Source: Phycisphaera sp.
GTDB lineage: Bacteria; Planctomycetota; Phycisphaerae; Phycisphaerales; UBA1924
Assembly (NCBI GenBank): GCA_003712165.1
Contig: RHLH01000001.1
Coordinates: 1,116,001-1,180,000 of the forward strand
Reading direction: 5' to 3'
DNA length: 64,000 nt
Shown here: in pieces, positions 16,721 to 26,400 of the stretch
How positions within the stretch are numbered: the stretch's first letter is position 1
Layout of the letters: each line of letters opens with the position of its first letter
Program-made: the position numbers and the translations under genes
Notes under the pieces: generated by a model
Told to the model about the DNA's origin: nothing
The model's input: the letters and a program-made list of their open reading frames with translations, nothing else
Database searches by the model: none

Positions 16721-18544
16721 ATGGGCACGGTTCTGATCGCGGTTGGTTCGTTTGTCTTGTACCTGGTGGCGTACCGCACGTACGGCCGGTACCTGGGGCG
16801 GCGGATCTTCCGTGTCGATCCCGCCCGGGTCGCGCCGTCGGTCGAGGTGAACGACGGTGTCGACTATGTGCCGAGCAAGCGGAGTCTTGTGTTCGGCCAC
16901 CACTTCACATCGATCGCGGGGACCGGCCCGATCGTTGGGCCTGCCGTCGCGGTGGTGTGGGGCTGGGTGCCCGCGCTGATCTGGGTCAGCGTTGGATCGA
17001 TCTTTGTCGGCGCGGTTCACGACTTCGGGTCGCTCGTGGTGTCGATGCGACACCGTGGTCGCACGGTGGGTGATCTCGCGGGTGATGTAGTCAACCCGCG
17101 GGTCCGGCTGCTCTTTCTTCTCGTGATTCTGATTGCGCTCTGGATCGTGCTCGCGATCTTCGGGCTTGTGATCGCGGTTGTGTTCTCGTCGTATCCGTCG
17201 AGTGTGGCGCCGGTCTGGCTTCAGATCCCGATCGCGGTCGGGCTTGGCTACTGGCTGCGCAAGGGCGGTCATCTGCTGATCGGGGCGGTGGTGGCGGCGG
17301 GGCTGATGTACCTGACGATCTGGTGGTCGGCCGGCGTGGACTGGGCGAACGTCTGGGGTGAGGGCACGCCCTTGCTGCCGCCGGGGCTGACTGAGGTTGT
17401 GTCTCCTGTGGCGTTCTGGACGTTCGTGCTGATGGGGTACGTGTTTGTCGCGAGTGTGCTGCCCGTGCATGTGCTGCTCCAGCCTCGGGACTTCATCAAC
17501 AGCACTCAGCTGCTGATCGCGATGGGGCTTGTGTGTGCAGGGCTTCTGGTGAGCAGGCCTGAGATTGTGGCGGACGCGGTGAATTTCACTCCGGCGCCCG
17601 CTTCGGAGGGCGCATCGGTGCCCGCGTTTATGCCGTTCTTGTTTGTGACGATCGCGTGCGGTGCGTGCAGCGGGTTCCACTGCCTCGTCGCTTCGGGGTG
17701 CTCGAGCAGGCAGCTCATGAGCGAGCGTGATGCGCAGTTTGTTGGCTATGGCTCGATGCTGACCGAGGGCTTCCTGGCGACGCTCGTGATCATCGCGTGC
17801 GTTGCGGGGATCGGGCTCTCTGCGGGGGTCGGGGCGAACCCGGCGACGGGGACCGAGGTGTGGCAGCAGTACTACGGCTCGTGGGGCGGCGGGAAGGGTC
17901 TGGGCGCAAAGCTCCAGCCTTTCATCGAGGGCTCGGCGAACATGATGCAGAGCATCGGGCTGAATGCTGGGTTTGCAACGGCGCTCATGGGGGTGTTCGT
18001 CGCTTCTTTCGCGGCGACGACGCTTGACAGCTCGACGCGGTTGCAGCGGTACATCATCGCTGAGCTTGCGGGTGGCGGTAAGGAGACCGGGGCAGCGGGC
18101 TTGCGTGTGCCTGCGCTGACGAACAGGTATGTGGCGACGGCGGTCGCGGTGCTCACGGGGCTTGCGCTGGCGATCGGAGACGCGTTCAAAAGAGATGCTG
18201 AGGGGGCGATGATTGGGCTGGGGGGCGCGGGCAAGGGCGGGCTTATTCTGTGGCCCATCTTTGGCGCGACGAATCAGTTGCTGGCGGGTCTGGCGTTGCT
18301 TGTGATCACAGTCTGGCTCATCAAGCGAGGCCGGCCGGCGTGGGTGACCGCGCTGCCCATGTGCTTCATGCTGCTGATGACGGGGTGGGCGATCATTGAG
18401 TTGATGCGGGGGTTTGCGTCTGAGCAGGGGCGCAACACGCTCTTGCTTGGTGTGACGGTTGTGATGCTGATCTTTGAGGTTTGGATCGTGATCGAGAGCG
18501 TTGTGCTTGTTCGTAAACGGCTGGGATCGGAAGCGGGTTCGTGA
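16721..18544 (+). CDS. CstA-family carbon starvation transporter
   Basis: 607 residues with many membrane helices. CstA-family proteins are inner-membrane transporters; in E. coli they take up peptides or pyruvate under carbon limitation. Typical blocks are the N-terminal YRTYGRYLGRRIF, the conserved region SKRSLVFGHHFTSIAGTGPIVGPAVAVVWGWVPALIWV, HDFGSLVVSMRHRGRTVGDL, and near the C-terminus FVASFAATTLDSSTRLQRYIIAEL and GAGKGGLILWPIFGATNQLLAGLALLV. The length matches the shorter members of the family. A GGGGG tract precedes the ATG. The M28 peptidase gene begins at its stop, so the pair may handle peptides together (inference). Confidence 0.92.
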   Translation: MGTVLIAVGSFVLYLVAYRTYGRYLGRRIFRVDPARVAPSVEVNDGVDYVPSKRSLVFGHHFTSIAGTGPIVGPAVAVVWGWVPALIWVSVGSIFVGAVHDFGSLVVSMRHRGRTVGDLAGDVVNPRVRLLFLLVILIALWIVLAIFGLVIAVVFSSYPSSVAPVWLQIPIAVGLGYWLRKGGHLLIGAVVAAGLMYLTIWWSAGVDWANVWGEGTPLLPPGLTEVVSPVAFWTFVLMGYVFVASVLPVHVLLQPRDFINSTQLLIAMGLVCAGLLVSRPEIVADAVNFTPAPASEGASVPAFMPFLFVTIACGACSGFHCLVASGCSSRQLMSERDAQFVGYGSMLTEGFLATLVIIACVAGIGLSAGVGANPATGTEVWQQYYGSWGGGKGLGAKLQPFIEGSANMMQSIGLNAGFATALMGVFVASFAATTLDSSTRLQRYIIAELAGGGKETGAAGLRVPALTNRYVATAVAVLTGLALAIGDAFKRDAEGAMIGLGGAGKGGLILWPIFGATNQLLAGLALLVITVWLIKRGRPAWVTALPMCFMLLMTGWAIIELMRGFASEQGRNTLLLGVTVVMLIFEVWIVIESVVLVRKRLGSEAGS

Positions 18545-18558
18545 AAGAAGGGATGCGG

Positions 18559-20604
18559 ATGTTCAAGGTGTTGAGCGGGTTGGTGCTTGGGATGGCTGCC
18601 TGGACTGTGGGTGCGCAGCGGGAGATCGATCCGGCGTTGCTTTCGTACTGGCCCGAGGAGAAGCGGGGGGCGTATGCGGAGTATGAGCGGAGGCTGCAGG
18701 AGATCCCGACGTCCGAGCGGCTGCGTGAGTGGCACGATCTGACCGCTGGCCATGTGCATGTCGCGGGCATGCAGGGTGATTGGCAGACGATCGAGACGCT
18801 CGAGAAGGCGTTTGCCGACCTTGGGCTCGAGGTGACCAGGCACGAGTTCTGGGCGTACCTGGCGGAGCCGATCGACGCGGGCGTGTGGATCGTGGATGGT
18901 GGCAGCGAGCACGCGCTGCCAATCTCGGAGAGTCCGATCCCGGGCGATCCGTATCAGCTTGAGGGCATGCCTGAGTTCGGGTTCAACGCGTATAGCGGAT
19001 CGGGTGATGTGACCGGCCGGGTCGTGTACGCGAACCGTGGGATGCGCGAGGACTTTGATCGGCTCATTGAGATGGGCGTTGACTGTGAGGGTGCGATCAT
19101 CATCGCTCGGTATGGAGGCAACTACCGGGGGTTCAAGGCGAAGTTTGCGGAGGAGGTCGGCGCGGCGGGCGTGCTGATCTACACGGACCCTGCTGACAGC
19201 GGGTACATGAAGGGCATCTCGTACCCAGAGGGCGGCTGGCAGACGGAGACGTGCATCCAGCGCGGGTCGATCAAGACAACGCCCTGGCCAGGTGATCCGC
19301 TGACGCCCTTTGTCGAGGCGACCGAGGACGCGGAGCGGATCGATCCGAGCGAGGCGGGGCTGCCGACGATCCCGGTGCAACCGGTTGGTTGGGCGGCGGC
19401 TCGAGAGATCATGTCTCGGATGCAGGGCGAGTACGTGCCGGGCGGCTGGCAGGGCGGGTTGCCTCTGGCGTACCGCGTGACGAGCGAGGGCGGTGTCATG
19501 GTGCGGGTCAAGGTCGAGCAGAATCGCAGGATCGTGAAGACGGCGAACGTGATCGGTGTGCTTGAGGGGGCGGTCTTTCCGGACGAGCGCGTGATCATCG
19601 GTTGCCACCACGATGCGTGGGGCTTTGGCGCGGGGGACGCGACGTGCGGGATGATCTCGCTGCTTGAGAGCGCGCGGAGCTTTGCGGAACTCGCTGCGCA
19701 GGGAGAGCCTCCGGCGCGGACGCTGATGTTCTGCGGCTGGGGCGCCGAGGAGCACGGCATCATCGGTTCGGTCGAGTGGGTCGAGGGCAATCTCGAGATG
19801 CTGACCGAGGAAGCCGTCGCGTACATCAACCTGGACATGGCATCGATGGGCCCGAAGTTTGGCTCAAGCGCTTCACCGAGCCTGAAACGGCTGATCGTTG
19901 AGGCGTCGAAGAGTGTGCCTCAGGCGAGGGAACCCGAGAAGAGCGTGTACGACGATTGGTTTGGCAGGTCGCCGAGCGAGCACTACGAGGGCGAGCCCAA
20001 CATCGGCTGGCTGGGCGGGGGGAGCGACCACCTCGGGTTCGTGTGTCACGCGGGCGTGGCTTCGGCGGCGCTCAGCGGAGGGGGGAGTTCCGGGGTGTCC
20101 TATCACACGGCGCGTGACACGCTCACTTGGTACCGCCAGGTGGTGGGGGAGGACTATGAGCCGGCGCTGATGATCGCGAGGATGACGAACGCGGTTGTTT
20201 CGCGGCTGGCGAACGCGCCGATCGCTCCGCTCGATGTCAATCGCGTCAAGGCAGATGTAGCGATTGAGCTCGACAGGCTGGCTGAAAGATTCACAGACCA
20301 TGCCGATGAGATGAATCGGTTCGCAGACAGCTTACGGGAGATCGATCCACAGTTTGAAGTGAGTCCCAAAGACACTCGGCATGCGATGGCGTATGACCGA
20401 ATATGGACTCAACGCGGCGGCCTCGCGGATCGGCCTTGGTACCGGAACCGACTTGTCGCAACAGATCCGACCAGTGGTTATGGCTCTTGGCCTTTACCCG
20501 AATTGCGGGTTCGATTGGAGTCAGGTGATACCACTGATCTTGAGCAGGTGTTGCTTGATTTGGCAAACGATGTGCTTGGCCCGGACATAGGGCTTGGCGG
20601 ATAA
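18559..20604 (+). CDS. Secreted M28-family zinc peptidase, glutamate carboxypeptidase II-like
   Basis: About 681 residues. An N-terminal signal peptide (MFKVLSGLVLGMAAWTVGAQ) supports the ATG at 18559; in-frame starts also exist at 18541 and 18553. A PA-type domain (residues about 100-330) precedes the M28 core. The core reads IIGCHHDAWGFGAGDATCG (zinc His and bridging Asp), then LMFCGWGAEEHGIIGSVEWVEGN (catalytic Glu pair), then DHLGF, and a final His in SYHTARDT. The arrangement closely follows human glutamate carboxypeptidase II and transferrin-receptor-like proteins, including a C-terminal helical dimerisation domain. It probably releases amino acids from peptides outside the cytoplasm. 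It follows the CstA-family gene without a gap. Confidence 0.9.
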   Translation: MFKVLSGLVLGMAAWTVGAQREIDPALLSYWPEEKRGAYAEYERRLQEIPTSERLREWHDLTAGHVHVAGMQGDWQTIETLEKAFADLGLEVTRHEFWAYLAEPIDAGVWIVDGGSEHALPISESPIPGDPYQLEGMPEFGFNAYSGSGDVTGRVVYANRGMREDFDRLIEMGVDCEGAIIIARYGGNYRGFKAKFAEEVGAAGVLIYTDPADSGYMKGISYPEGGWQTETCIQRGSIKTTPWPGDPLTPFVEATEDAERIDPSEAGLPTIPVQPVGWAAAREIMSRMQGEYVPGGWQGGLPLAYRVTSEGGVMVRVKVEQNRRIVKTANVIGVLEGAVFPDERVIIGCHHDAWGFGAGDATCGMISLLESARSFAELAAQGEPPARTLMFCGWGAEEHGIIGSVEWVEGNLEMLTEEAVAYINLDMASMGPKFGSSASPSLKRLIVEASKSVPQAREPEKSVYDDWFGRSPSEHYEGEPNIGWLGGGSDHLGFVCHAGVASAALSGGGSSGVSYHTARDTLTWYRQVVGEDYEPALMIARMTNAVVSRLANAPIAPLDVNRVKADVAIELDRLAERFTDHADEMNRFADSLREIDPQFEVSPKDTRHAMAYDRIWTQRGGLADRPWYRNRLVATDPTSGYGSWPLPELRVRLESGDTTDLEQVLLDLANDVLGPDIGLGG

Positions 20605-20608
20605 AAGA

Positions 20609-20636
20609 ACGGGCCGACCCGTGAAGGTCGGCCCGT
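20609..20636. terminator. Bidirectional terminator between the M28 peptidase and the HU-like gene
   Basis: A perfect 11-base-pair stem (ACGGGCCGACC / GGTCGGCCCGT) with a six-base loop CGTGAA lies between two convergent genes. It is followed by TTTCATT on the plus strand and by TCTTTTAT on the minus strand, so it can end transcripts from both sides. Confidence 0.85.
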
Positions 20637-20668
20637 TTCATTCGACTAACTAGTTAGTGTCTGGCTGA

Positions 20669-21127
20669 TCAGACCATGTCTTTGAGTGCCTTGAGCGGGC
20701 GGACCTTGATGACGTTGCGGGCGGGCTTGGCCTTGAAGACGGTGGGTTCCTTGGTGAAGGGGTTGATGCCCTTGCGAGCCTTGGTGGCGGGCTTGCGCTG
20801 AACGACGACCTTCATGAGACCAGGGACGTTGAAGGTGCCTGCGTTGCCCTTCTTGAGGTCGGCTGCGATCATGGTGCCCATGGTCTCGAAGACGGCGGCG
20901 ACTTCCTTCTTGGAGATGCCGACGTGCTCAGCGATGGTGGCCTGGACGTCGCTCTTGGTGCGTGCCTTGCCCTTGGCGCCGACGATCTTGGCGGGCTTCT
21001 TGGCTGCGGCGGTGGTCTTGCGAGCAGCGGTCTTCTTGCGAGCGGTGGTCTTCTTCTTGGCGACCTTCTTGCCGCGGGCGGCTGGTTTGCGGGTCGTCTT
21101 TTTCTTCTTTGCGGTGCGCTTTGCCAT
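20669..21127 (-). CDS. HU-family DNA-binding protein with lysine-rich N-terminal tail
   Basis: 152 residues. Residues 1-50 are Lys/Arg/Ala/Thr-rich (AKKKTTARKKTAARKTT), like a histone H1 tail. Residues 55-152 follow the HU/IHF fold: KSDVQATIAEHVGISKKEVAAVFETM helices, GNAGTFNVPGLMKVVVQRK strands, then the DNA-arm region RKGINPFTKEPTVFKAKPARNVIKVRPLKALK. It should coat or bend DNA as a nucleoid protein. In actinobacteria and others the tail is usually C-terminal (HupB); here it is N-terminal. The start at 21127 has GGAG nine bases upstream; the frame extends upstream to 21235 without support. Confidence 0.92.
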   Translation of the reverse strand: MAKRTAKKKKTTRKPAARGKKVAKKKTTARKKTAARKTTAAAKKPAKIVGAKGKARTKSDVQATIAEHVGISKKEVAAVFETMGTMIAADLKKGNAGTFNVPGLMKVVVQRKPATKARKGINPFTKEPTVFKAKPARNVIKVRPLKALKDMV

Positions 21128-21225
21128 ATCCGTATTCTCCGTTTTTGGGCAGTCCTCGCCCGGGAAACTGGGGCGGTTTGTACCCCACTCCTTCGTGTTT
21201 CGCAAGTGCTTATCGGGCCCCGGGC

Positions 21226-21387
21226 ATGATTTCACCCCTAAAAAACAAGGATTTTATCGGTATCGCGCTGATTTTCGCTCTTTCGGGGTGCGCGGGCCTG
21301 TCGGTTGGGTGGCTCTTGGTGTGGCTGTTTGAGCCTGTTTTTCTAGGGTTTTTCGCTCGTCGGGCGGCGGCGTGGGCGTCGGTGTAG
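21226..21387 (+). CDS. Possible small membrane protein (53 residues)
   Basis: A short frame starts at an ATG at 21226 and ends nine bases before the dehydrogenase gene. Its product has a charged start (MISPLKNKDF) and one or two hydrophobic stretches (IGIALIFALSGCAGLSVGWLLVWLF) before a basic end. No clear ribosome site is seen, and the region is also the leader of the next gene. It may be a real small membrane protein or chance; I do not recognise it. Confidence 0.3.
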   Translation: MISPLKNKDFIGIALIFALSGCAGLSVGWLLVWLFEPVFLGFFARRAAAWASV

Positions 21388-21396
21388 TGTTGGGTC

Positions 21397-22368
21397 ATGA
21401 CACAGAAGCAGCCGATTGTCGCCGTCACGAGAGCCACGCCCGGGGGAGATCTGCGGGTCGAGGGTGCAGAGATGCGCCAGTTCGGGGACGCGAAGCCGAC
21501 GAGGCAAGAGCTGTTCGAGTTGGTCGAAGGGGCGAGCGTGATCGTCTCGATGTTTTCGGATCCGGTGGACCGTGAGCTGATCGACGCGGCGGGAGAAGGG
21601 CTGCGGGGAATCTGCAATTTCGCGGTCGGGTTCAACAACATCGATACCGAGTGTTGCAAAGAGCGGGGGATCGTGGTCGCCAACACGCCCGATGCCGTGA
21701 CGGAAGGCACTGCGAATCTGGGGTTTATGCTGCTTCTCGCGTGCGCTCGCCGGCTTGTGGAGTCGGATCGGTTTACGCGTTCGGGGGCGTGGGTTGATCA
21801 TGGACCACTGTCGATGTCGGACTTCATGGGTCTGGAATTGACCGGGCGGGTGATCCACATCGTTGGCGCGGGGCGGATCGGGTACGCGATGGCTCAGCGT
21901 GCCAAGGCGTTCGGCATGGATGTGATCTATACAGCGAGATCTCAGAAGATCGGGTTCGAGATCGCGCCGCTCTCTGCGAGGCGGGCCGGGCTGGAGGAGG
22001 GGCTCGCGATGGCGGATGTGGTGAGCATCCACACGCCTTTGACTCCTGAGACGAAGCACCTGCTGAACCGGGAGCGGATCGGGATGCTGAAGCCCGAGGC
22101 GATCGTGGTGAACACCTCGCGTGGGCCGACGATCGATGAGGCTGCCTTGGCCGAGGCGTGCAGGGAGAAGCGTATCTGGGGTGCTGGTCTGGACGTCTTC
22201 GAGGAGGAGCCTCGGGTGCATCCGGAGCTTGTCAGACTCGACAACGTGGTGCTGACTCCTCACATCGGGAGCGCGGAACGGCGCTGGCGCGAGGAGATGT
22301 CCCGGATGTGCGAGCAGAACGCGGCCGCGATTCTGGCGGGCGAGGAGCCGCCTTACCGGGTGGTTTGA
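21397..22368 (+). CDS. D-isomer-specific 2-hydroxyacid dehydrogenase (glyoxylate/hydroxypyruvate reductase type)
   Basis: 323 residues. This family reduces glyoxylate, hydroxypyruvate or other 2-oxoacids with NAD(P)H. The Rossmann motif HIVGAGRIGYAMAQRAKAFGMDV is present. The catalytic residues are Arg in VNTSRGPTIDE, Glu in DVFEEEP and His in LTPHIGSAE. N-terminal GICNFAVGFNNIDTECCKERGIVVANTPDAVTEGTA fits the D-glycerate dehydrogenase subgroup. The exact substrate cannot be told from the sequence. The gene converges with the TSCPD gene, with 12 bases between their stops. Confidence 0.9.
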   Translation: MTQKQPIVAVTRATPGGDLRVEGAEMRQFGDAKPTRQELFELVEGASVIVSMFSDPVDRELIDAAGEGLRGICNFAVGFNNIDTECCKERGIVVANTPDAVTEGTANLGFMLLLACARRLVESDRFTRSGAWVDHGPLSMSDFMGLELTGRVIHIVGAGRIGYAMAQRAKAFGMDVIYTARSQKIGFEIAPLSARRAGLEEGLAMADVVSIHTPLTPETKHLLNRERIGMLKPEAIVVNTSRGPTIDEAALAEACREKRIWGAGLDVFEEEPRVHPELVRLDNVVLTPHIGSAERRWREEMSRMCEQNAAAILAGEEPPYRVV

Positions 22369-22380
22369 TGTTGTTCTGGG

Positions 22381-22770
22381 TTAGGCGCGCCGGAGTGGGT
22401 TGTCGTCGGCTGCTTTCTGGATGTGCGCGAAGTGCATCTCGAGGTATCTGGCGACGTAGTCGACGATTGAGTCGGCGGTTGGGATGTCTTTGTTGCTGGT
22501 GTGGCCGTGGGGCTCGAACCGCATGCCTTTGAAGCGAGCGACGGACTCTTTGATGGTGAGGCCGTGCTGGATGGCGAGGCTGAAGGCTCTGCAGAACGCC
22601 TGGCACATGCCGCTGAGTGCCGAGCCTTCCTTTGAGATTTTGATGAAGATCTCTCCGGGCGTGCCGTCGCTGTAGAGGCCGATAGTGAGGTAGCCCTCGT
22701 GGCCGCCCACGGAGAACTTGTGGGTGATCGACTCTCGGGTATCGGGGAGCGACTGTCTGGCTACCATCAT
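22381..22770 (-). CDS. Stand-alone TSCPD-domain protein (ribonucleotide reductase class II C-terminal type)
   Basis: 129 residues. The core, YLTIGLYSDGTPGEIFIKISKEGS, then ALSGMCQAFCRAFSLAIQHGLTIKESVARFKGMRFEPHGHTSN, then IPTADSIVDYVARYL, matches the TSCPD domain found near the C-terminus of B12-dependent ribonucleotide reductase (NrdJ). Here it stands alone, without the catalytic barrel. In NrdJ the domain precedes the reactivation tail; a separate copy could be a regulatory or assembly partner (inference). The tandem ATG codons at 22770/22767 were chosen because the frame upstream, to 22983, overlaps other sequence and has no resemblance to the family. Confidence 0.85.
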   Translation of the reverse strand: MMVARQSLPDTRESITHKFSVGGHEGYLTIGLYSDGTPGEIFIKISKEGSALSGMCQAFCRAFSLAIQHGLTIKESVARFKGMRFEPHGHTSNKDIPTADSIVDYVARYLEMHFAHIQKAADDNPLRRA

Positions 22771-22919
22771 TTGATAGGATTCCGTTTGGTATTGATTTCC
22801 GCTTGCGACTCTATCTGACGGGTGGCATATCGGGCGGGCGGGTCGGAAATCGTGAAATGCTTGTGTCAATAAAGGAGTGTGCGGGGCTGCTGAGCTTGCT
22901 CCGCGGGCTTTGTGTGTCG

Positions 22920-23279
22920 ATGATTCTGGTGCAAATGGGCAACGAAAGCCAGACATCGCGTCAGACGGGCCGGTCGATCTCAAGCGGGATCGCGCCGACG
23001 CTGCTCATCGCGGTCGCGGTGATGGTGCTGGCCAGCGGCGGGGTTTCCTCGGCGCGGGCACTTGGCACCGCGGGTGTCGGGCTGGCGATGACGGTCATGC
23101 AGGACCGTGTGCCTGGGTCCGAGACGCAGCCCGAGTTTGTAGACGACCAGGGAAGTGATGCGGGCATTGGTATTGCTCTTGGGTCCGTGCCGACTGGCTT
23201 TGCTTTCGGGTCGCCTTTGCGTGAGATGGTTCGTGGCGGGCTTGCGGATCTGCCGCCCCCGGCTTTGGTTCTGAACTGA
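22920..23279 (+). CDS. Hypothetical small membrane-anchored protein upstream of secA
   Basis: About 119 residues if started at 22920; an ATG at 22935 is equally possible and the frame is open from 22803. One hydrophobic stretch (IAPTLLIAVAVMVLASGGV) could anchor it in the membrane, with a hydrophilic Gly/Pro-rich part after it. I do not recognise the family and no strong ribosome site is seen. It lies between the divergent TSCPD gene and secA, 128 bases before the secA start, and fills an otherwise empty 640-base gap. Confidence 0.4.
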   Translation: MILVQMGNESQTSRQTGRSISSGIAPTLLIAVAVMVLASGGVSSARALGTAGVGLAMTVMQDRVPGSETQPEFVDDQGSDAGIGIALGSVPTGFAFGSPLREMVRGGLADLPPPALVLN

Positions 23280-23407
23280 TTGATTTCTTCAATAGGAACG
23301 CAGCGGCAATGCCGTTGCATGTGGCGGGCGGTCTTTGGGATTGCCAGCCGACGCACTCAGAACCAGGCACCCGCTCGGTGATTCCGGGCAATGAATGAGA
23401 CATACAT

Positions 23408-26400
23408 ATGGCTAGCGCAGACCAGGGCATCCCTGTTGTCGGTCCGATCTTGAACAAGTTGATCGGTTCGCGGAACGAGCGGTTCGTCAAGCGATACACG
23501 ACCCGCGTAGACAAGATCAACGCGTTGGAATCTGAGATCCGTCAGCTGACGGACGAACAGCTTCGCGGCAAGAAGGCTGAGCTGAGCGATCGGCTCGCGA
23601 AGGGTGAGAGCGAGGATTCGGTGATGATCGAGGCCATCGCGGTTGCCCGCGAGGTGATGGATCGTCACGTTGGTATCCGGAACACGCTGAACCCGGAGTC
23701 CGGGTTTGATCCCGAAGCGCTCGGTTCCGAAGCGCGCCGGTGGTATGACAAGGCGGTCGCCGAGGCGGCTGACAAGGAGCCGTCGCCTCCGACGGATGAT
23801 TTCCAGGGGTGCACAGAACCGGTTCCTGCGTGGCGGACGGTTGAACTGCCCGTAGGTTATTACGATGCGGTTCGTGAGCTGTTCCCGGAGTCGAGGCCTC
23901 CGTTTAGGGCGAGGCCGTTTGATGTGCAGCTGATCGGTGCGATGGTGCTGAGCCAGGGCAAGATCGCCGAGATGAAGACGGGTGAGGGCAAGACGATTGT
24001 CGCGCCGCTCGCTGCGTACTGGGCGAGCGTGAAGGACGAGAAGGTCCATGTCGTTACGGTGAACGACTATCTCGTGCAGCGAGACCGAGACTGGACGTTC
24101 CCGTTTTTCTACGGCTGCGGCATGACCGTCGGCGCGATCCACCCGCAGCACATGCAGCCCGAGCCTGTCAAACGCGTGATGTACATGTGCGACGCGGTGT
24201 ACGGCACAACGAGCGAGTTTGGCTTCGACTATCTCCGTGACAACATGAAGCGGAACGTGAATCAGCAGGTGCAGCGCCGCCGGGACTTTGCGATCGTTGA
24301 CGAGGTGGACAGCGTGCTGATCGATGAGGCCCGGACGCCTCTGATCATCTCGGGCGCAGCGCACGATGCGCAGCCGCGGTATGACCTGGCGGATCGGCTG
24401 GCGATCGACCTCGTTGCGCAGCAGAAGCCCTGGCAGGACCAGGAGGATCAGGTACAGGCGTGTCTTGAGAAGATCAAGGGGCTCGAGGGCGATATCCGCC
24501 AGGCGAAGGACAAGTCGCGGGTGCCCGAGTTGCAGAAGGAACTCGAAGCGGTGAAGAAGGACCTGCCGGGTCTTGAGAGCCAGCGGGATCAGCACACGCA
24601 GTACTACGAGATTCAGATGGACCGGAAGCAGGTCCACCTGACGCACGACGGCATTGCTTTGGCGCAGAAGTCGGCTGGTGTCGGCTCGTTCTACGTGGGT
24701 GAGAACACGGATATCCCTCACCTTCTGGAGCAGTCGCTCCGCGCTCACGCGGTGTACCAGAAGGACAAGGACTACGTGATCATGAACGTGCCCGATCAGC
24801 AGACGGGGCGTTCGGATCCGACGATCGTGATCGTGGACACGTTCACTGGGCGCCCGATGATCGGGCGTCAGTGGTCTGATGGTCTGCATCAGGCGATCGA
24901 GTGCAAAGAGAAGGTGCCGATCAAGCAGGAGACGCAGACGGTCGCGACGATCACGATCCAGAACTTCTTCAAGATGTATAAGCGTCTTGCGGGTATGACG
25001 GGTACCGCTGATACCGAGGCGCAGGAATTCCACGATATCTACAGCTTGGACGTTGTGTCGATCCCGACGAACAAGCCCGTCGTCCGCGCGGACTTCGACG
25101 ACCTGATGTTCATGCGCGAGAAGGACAAATGGGACGCGATCGTGGACGAGATCAAGGCGTTCCACGACGTCGGCAGCCCGATTCTGGTCGGTACAACGAG
25201 TGTTGAGAAGTCTGAGCGGTTGGCTCAGATGTTGACACGGAAGTACGGCATCAAGCACGAAGTGCTCAACGCGAAGCAGCACGAGCGTGAAGCTCACATC
25301 GTTGAGAACGCTGGCCAGCTTGGTGCGGTGATGATCGCGACGAACATGGCTGGTCGTGGTACGGACATCAAGCTTGCGAAGGTGTCGCGAGAGCAGCTTC
25401 TGGATCACTGGCTCCGCCGGGGGATTTGCTCTAGGAAGCTGACCGCGGAATCGAGCGAGGCGGAGTTGCGCGAGGATGTGTACCGCAAGGTCGCATCGAG
25501 CGAGCTCGGGCTCAAGAAGCGTGATGCGGAGGAGATGGCGTTCGATGAGCTCGAGCTCATGCTGCTGCGTCACTGGGCAGAGAAGAACACGTGGCTGAGC
25601 CCGAAGCAGATCGAGCGCGCGGATGTCGAGGAGCTTCGCGAGGAGCTCGATGCGTCCGGGCGCTGCGTGCTTCACAACATCCGCTGGTACGAATCGATCG
25701 AGGATCTGAGCGGTCTTCATGTGATCGGAACAGAGCGTCACGAGAGCCGACGGATCGACAACCAGCTCCGTGGTCGATCGGGCCGTCAGGGCGACAACGG
25801 TTCGAGCCGGTTCTTTGTGTCGCTTGAAGACGACCTGATGAAGCTCTTCGCGGGTGAGACGACGATGCGCGTGCTCTCGAGGCTCGGGATGAAGGAGGGG
25901 GATGCGATCGAGCACCCGATCCTCTCTAAGAGTGTGGAGAAGGCGCAGCGGAAGATTGAGGAGCGTAACTTCCAGGGTCGCAAGAACATTCTTGAGTACG
26001 ACGAGGTGATGGAGCACCAGCGTCAGCGGTTCTACAGCATCCGTCAGCGGGCGCTCGAGAGCCGGGATGTGAAGACGCTGATCCTTGAGTACATCGACGA
26101 CTGCATCGACGACGCTTGCGCTGAGTACCTTTCGAAGGATTACCCGGCGCGGTGTGCGATTGAGCTTGCTCGTGAGAGACTCGATGCGCAGATGAGTGTC
26201 GAGAGGCTTCGCGGCCGGGATCAGGACGAGATGGACAAACGCATCCGCGAGGATGCCAAGTCTGATGCTCGCTCGATGATCGATGTGACGCTCGGTGAGT
26301 ACATGTCCGCGGAGGGATCGGACGTGGTTGTTGACTTCGACTCTGCAGGCCTTGCCAGCTGGGCGAAGACGCATTTCGACATGGAGCTCGACGTTGGCGA

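Noticed and set aside
16643-17680. A 345-codon minus-strand frame opposite the CstA-family gene
   Set aside because: Its product is dominated by Arg, His, Asp and Gln, as expected for the reverse complement of membrane-helix codons.
18274-19755. A 493-codon minus-strand frame across the CstA-family and M28 peptidase genes
   Set aside because: It spans two well-supported genes on the other strand and has no recognisable domain.
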